A stretch of 64,000 bases of DNA from Hypoxylon rubiginosum (Eukaryota > Ascomycota > Sordariomycetes > Xylariales > Hypoxylaceae): the NCBI GenBank assembly GCA_902806565.1, contig CADCXA010000056.1:248001-312000 (forward strand). Direction: 5' to 3'. The translations under genes were made by a program, and so were the position numbers. The notes under the pieces were generated by a model, which was given only the letters and a program-made list of their open reading frames with translations, was not told the DNA's origin and made no database searches. Below, in pieces: positions 60,201-64,000 of the stretch (position 1 is its first letter; the number at the start of each line of letters is the position of its first letter).

Positions 60201-63200
60201 TGCATCCTCCACAGATAACACACTGGCGATGACAAAAGCTGCATACTCTCCCAAGCTATGACCGAGTAGGGCGTCGGGGCGAATTCCCCAGGAGATCCAG
60301 AGGCGGGCAAGAGCATATTCCACAGCAAATACCGCGCAGTGAGTTGCCAGAATGTCGTGATCCGCCAGGGACTCCGTAGACAGACCACGGGACTGGATAA
60401 TGGGCAAAATTGACGGATAACCAGCCTGGACGAGGATGTGCTCGCAATGCAGGATGTCCTTTTCGAATTGCGGTGCCGTCTCAAAGAGGTCTCTTCCCAT
60501 TCCCAGATACTGAGACCCCTGGCCAGAGAATACAAACACTATCTGGTGATGTGAAGTCACGGGTGCCAACGCTTCCGGTGAAACGCGAGCAGTCTCAAGA
60601 GACTGGAAAAGTTGCTCGGTCGAAGCAGATTTGATAACGAGGCGGGACTCGAACATTGTCCGTCGTGCGGTGCTGGTATAAGCCAGGTCGCAGAGGCGCA
60701 TTTGTCTCAAATTGGTATTCCGTATTACCGACTGGCGATATCGCTCGAGAGTCGTAGCATCTTTGGCCGAGAGCACGAAGACGTATGAGCCATTGTCGTC
60801 ACACGGGGCCACCTCACCACGCTCGTTTTCCATGTCGACATACTCTTCAAGAATGAGACACGCATTGGAACCAGCGGCACCGAAGTTGTTTAGAAGTGCT
60901 CTTCGCGGCATACCTTGCTGTCGAGGCCAATCCAGGAGCTGCTTCGGAATCAATGTATTGTCGTCTTTGATGGCAGCAATTTTGGGATTGAGTGCTTCGA
61001 ATCCAACCTGTGGCGGGACTTGTCCTTTGGCCATCATCATGAGCAGTTTTGCGAGACCTGCGCTGCCCGATGCGGCTTCTGCATGACCGATATTCCCTTT
61101 TATCGAAGTTACGATCAGAGGATTCGATGAGCTGCGTCTGCTACCGAAGACACTAGCCACACTCTCGTATTCTACGGGATCGCCTGCCTAATAAAGTTGA
61201 GCTTTTGGGAATGAGTTGACCAAGTTACGCGTATCTTACCTGTGTACCCGTCCCGTGCAGTTCAGCTGCAGTGATGGACTGCGGCAGAATATTTGATCGG
61301 TTCAAGACAGCTTCAAACAGCGCCTGCTGCGTCTTAGCATGCGGATGTGTGATCGAATCGGCACCGCCTGACTGATTTATGCCAGTCCCCTTGATAACAC
61401 CGAGTATACGATCATTCTCGGCGATGGCGTCGGGTAGCCGCTTAAGAACAAACATGGCGCATCCTTCAGCGCGACAATAGCCATCCGCCGCGGCGTCGAA
61501 AGGTCGACACTGGCCTGTGGGACTGAGGAATCGGGCACGTGCGAGACCGCGTTGCATCTATATTCGGACGTCAATGAAGGTGAGTATGGTGACGATAAAG
61601 GAGTGACTTACATCGGGACCGCAGATCACATTTACACCCCCCGCCAGAGCCGCGTTGCATTCCTTTGCAAGAAGTGCCTTGCAGGCTTGGTGAATAGCCA
61701 CGAGCGAACCCGAGCACGCCGTGTCAACAACTACGGAGGGACCGCTATGGCTGAAGCAGTACGAGATCCGTCCACTGAGAAAAGCTCGTAGTGTTCCTGG
61801 GCTGTAATACACGTCCATATCTCGGCTCATTCTATCGACATAGTCGCCTGTGGCGGCCCCGACGAAACATCCGAACGTGCTGCGCTGGAAGCATTCTGTC
61901 GCGTCAGCAACGTATCCGGCATGCTGCAAGGCGTGAAAGGAGCACTGTAACAATACGCGTTGCTGAGGGTCCATAGACTTGGCCTCGCGCGGCGAGATAT
62001 TGAACAGAGCATTGTCGAAAGCCCAAGGGTTGGAAATGAAGTTTCCATGGTGTGGAGTAGCTTGGGCGGACTTGCCCACGTGGTCCTGGTGTGAAAAACG
62101 GTCATCGGGGACTCTGCTGACGCAGTTGATACCGTTCTTAAGAGATTCCCAGAAACCATCAAGGTCTGATCCGTTGGGAAGATCTAAACCGACACCAACG
62201 ATGGCAATATCGTCCTCTGATTGGCGATAGTTAGAATGCAACTGGACCTCGGCATTCTCGTGAGAGACGTCTAACCTATCCAGCGTCTTCTTCGAGGAGA
62301 CAAAAGAGGGAGGTACCAGCAGGTTCGGGCTGGGGCCATAAACCACCGCCACCCGTTTCTTCTGGTCGATGTCGATGGAGCGGAGAACACTTGTCCAGTC
62401 ACAGTGCTTGACCAATATCATTTCCAGCACATGACGGGCCAGTGACTCGTGAGACGCAATAGTGGACAACTTCGAGCCGTCAAAGGAGCTAAACACGACT
62501 TTGCGCAGATCATTAAAGGATGGAAGCGTGACGTTATGCTTCTGAAAATCATTTAGTATGGTACCCACAACAGGAGCCATTCGTTCTCCGCCATGATAGA
62601 GGGCGTTGACATGAACGGGGCGCGCTACGCATGAGGTAGGCAGCTGAGACACAAATCTTTTCAACGCCGAGCTGGAGCCAGCGACGGTGATATTCGAGTC
62701 GCGAAGGATCCCCGCAATGCTGATATGCGATTCGTTCTAGCAGGTAACTATTTAGCACTCGACTTAAATTGCTGATATTCTCTATCGGCATATCTGACCT
62801 TTACCTCGGAATTGAAGGCTGAGACAAGTTGAGTAACTTGTGCCTGGTTTAGACCATTCAGACTGTACGTCCACGGAGAATGGTCTGTGTCTAAAACGCC
62901 GAGTATTCTTCGTGAGTATTCTCCAGCACGAAAGCCCAGCCAGAATGCTGCTCGAAATGCCTGAACGCCATTGTCGACGAAGGCTTCGATGGTCGGCGAA
63001 GATGCGACGACGACTGAAGGAAGTATACCACTGCAGAATCCCGCCGTTCCATAGAGTCGACCGAACGCCTCTTGGTATACCGAGGCATCGGAAATCCTTG
63101 AGAGATACCGAAGTAACTGGAACAGGCAGAGTGTGGTTCCTTGGACGACGGGCTGGCTGCGACACTGCTCGGGCGGATCGAGTAAAGAGTCAGGGGTGGC

Positions 63201-63404
63201 AAAGTTGGAGAACAGTTGAGCCACATCGTCAATACCTTCTGCATATAGGGACGAAGCATCTTTAATGAGACACTTGTGGCACTTGTCCAATAGCTGTCTG
63301 GTATATGGGGATGCACAAACGTCCCCCTTGGCAACCGCCAAGGACCGATCCTGGAATAAACCGGACCATCCTTGGCCTCCGAACATATGAATTTCCGCCC
63401 CCAT
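57216..63404 (-). CDS. non-reducing iterative type I polyketide synthase, SAT-KS-MAT-PT-ACP-TE
   Basis: Six exons (63404-62805, 62736-61612, 61557-61240, 61187-57806, 57753-57332, 57278-57216) encode 1969 residues. The SAT domain (about 1-360) has the GFCSG active-site motif. The KS (about 374-800) has TACSGS with Cys541, HGTGTQ with His676 and [10 protein letters not shown] with His716. The MAT (about 897-1200) has GHSLGEYAA with Ser992. The PT (about 1300-1580) has [13 protein letters not shown] with His1310 and [11 protein letters not shown] with Asp1489. A single ACP has [11 protein letters not shown] with Ser1682. The TE (about 1750-1969) has GGWSFGG with Ser1811 and a GNHFQAF His. No methyltransferase, reductase or second ACP is present. 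The enzyme should make an unmethylated, unreduced aromatic from an acyl starter. The product cannot be named. The sixth exon is a 63-nt exon; reading through the last intron gives a different C terminus. Confidence 0.95.
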
Positions 63405-64000
63405 ACCTAGGTTAAGCTAGATCGTATGTAAAGAGGCGTTGAAAGGAGGTTCTCTATGGGTAAATTCAGCAAGGTAGTTGTCCTTCCCAAGGATGAAATC
63501 CTTAGATGTAGCCTATACATAGCTACAATCGGTAATCCTTCGGACGAATGATGCAGCGGATACGATCTCCGACTGAAGATGGCCCGATGGACACCGAGTA
63601 ATCGTTTCTTCCCGAGAACGAGTAATCCAGTCTTATGTTATACCCGTGCCGTAGAACTCAGATCCCGTATTGTGTGGATGGAATAACTCGGTTGGTAATG
63701 TCTTACATGCCTGGGTTTAGCAGCTTACATACGCTCTAGGATTCTGGAGCAATCAACAGTCACGAACCTCACCCTTGTACAATTTCTACTATTTTGGGGT
63801 AGTTAGGGCAAAGGTAGCTTGGTTTAGCAGCTATAGACCTCACCGCCAAAGGTTTCGCATAGTATCGACTCGCTCACCTGTAAGTCTAACATTGCCGAAC
63901 TAGTTGAGCTCATAGCTGATTCTATATCTGCTTATCAGGGTTTTCGTTACAGTCTACGGTCAAGACTGGTCTCCATTCGGTATATTTATCCTACACGCAT
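63405..64000. other. PKS promoter, window edge
   Basis: No gene in the last 600 bp. The sequence upstream of the PKS ATG is AT-rich with repeated TTTAGCAGC (about 63717 and 63822). Any neighbouring biosynthetic genes lie outside the window. Confidence 0.4.

Overview
The window is nuclear DNA of a filamentous ascomycete (Pezizomycotina). The basis is gene content: Rif1, Ric8, kinesin-8, MED8, Dfg5/Dcw1, GH115, a non-reducing polyketide synthase and a choline sulfatase. Gene structure agrees: introns of about 50-150 nt with GTRNGT donors, CTAAC branch points and short spacing to the acceptor, CT-rich leaders, and intergenic gaps of 0.5-4 kb. A Sordariomycete is my inference from protein style. 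I cannot name a species. All exon coordinates were derived by hand from splice signals and reading-frame continuity.

Layout. Positions 1-739 hold the 3' end of a GPI-anchored GH76 (Dfg5/Dcw1) wall protein. After a 3.7 kb gap comes a seven-exon CAX-type Ca2+/H+ exchanger with an apparent 3-nt exon (4453-7176). A SPRY-domain protein with a proline-rich N terminus follows (8331-9623). Next are a hexose-6-phosphate mutarotase (minus, 10396-11579) and a full-length Rif1 with both PP1-docking motifs (minus, 12580-18005). Rif1 is divergent from Ric8 (19276-21015), whose gene has a GC-AG intron. The Rif1-Ric8 intergenic region carries a cluster of ACGCGA boxes.

Positions 21.0-25.9 kb are the one clearly accessory stretch. 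It has minisatellites, a 16-G run, a three-copy repeat of about 100 bp, and a spliced, coding-like but stop-interrupted relic of unknown family. Core genes then resume: MPDU1/Lec35 (25903-26964), choline sulfatase (28951-30867), Mediator subunit 8 (31742-32627), an F-box-like/DUF protein (34633-35784), a small two-helix membrane protein (36821-37096), a five-exon GFA protein (38448-39346), a DUF1295 membrane oxidoreductase (minus, 39515-40665) and kinesin-8 (minus, 41644-45021).

The right third is richer in secreted and metabolic functions: a GH115 alpha-glucuronidase (minus, 45813-49214), a BTB protein, an orphan gene, a DsbA/FrnE-like thioredoxin-fold protein (all minus), a secreted Asp-box sialidase-like protein (plus), a second GFA protein (plus), and a six-exon SAT-KS-MAT-PT-ACP-TE non-reducing polyketide synthase (minus, 57216-63404) near the right edge. 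No obvious tailoring enzymes, transporter or transcription factor lie beside the PKS on its left. Any gene cluster would have to extend to the right, outside this window.

Most genes are unrelated housekeeping functions and are not organised as a pathway. The strongest observations are the 3-nt exon, the MCB-like cluster in the Rif1 promoter, the NR-PKS, and the decayed coding island at 22.9-25.1 kb.
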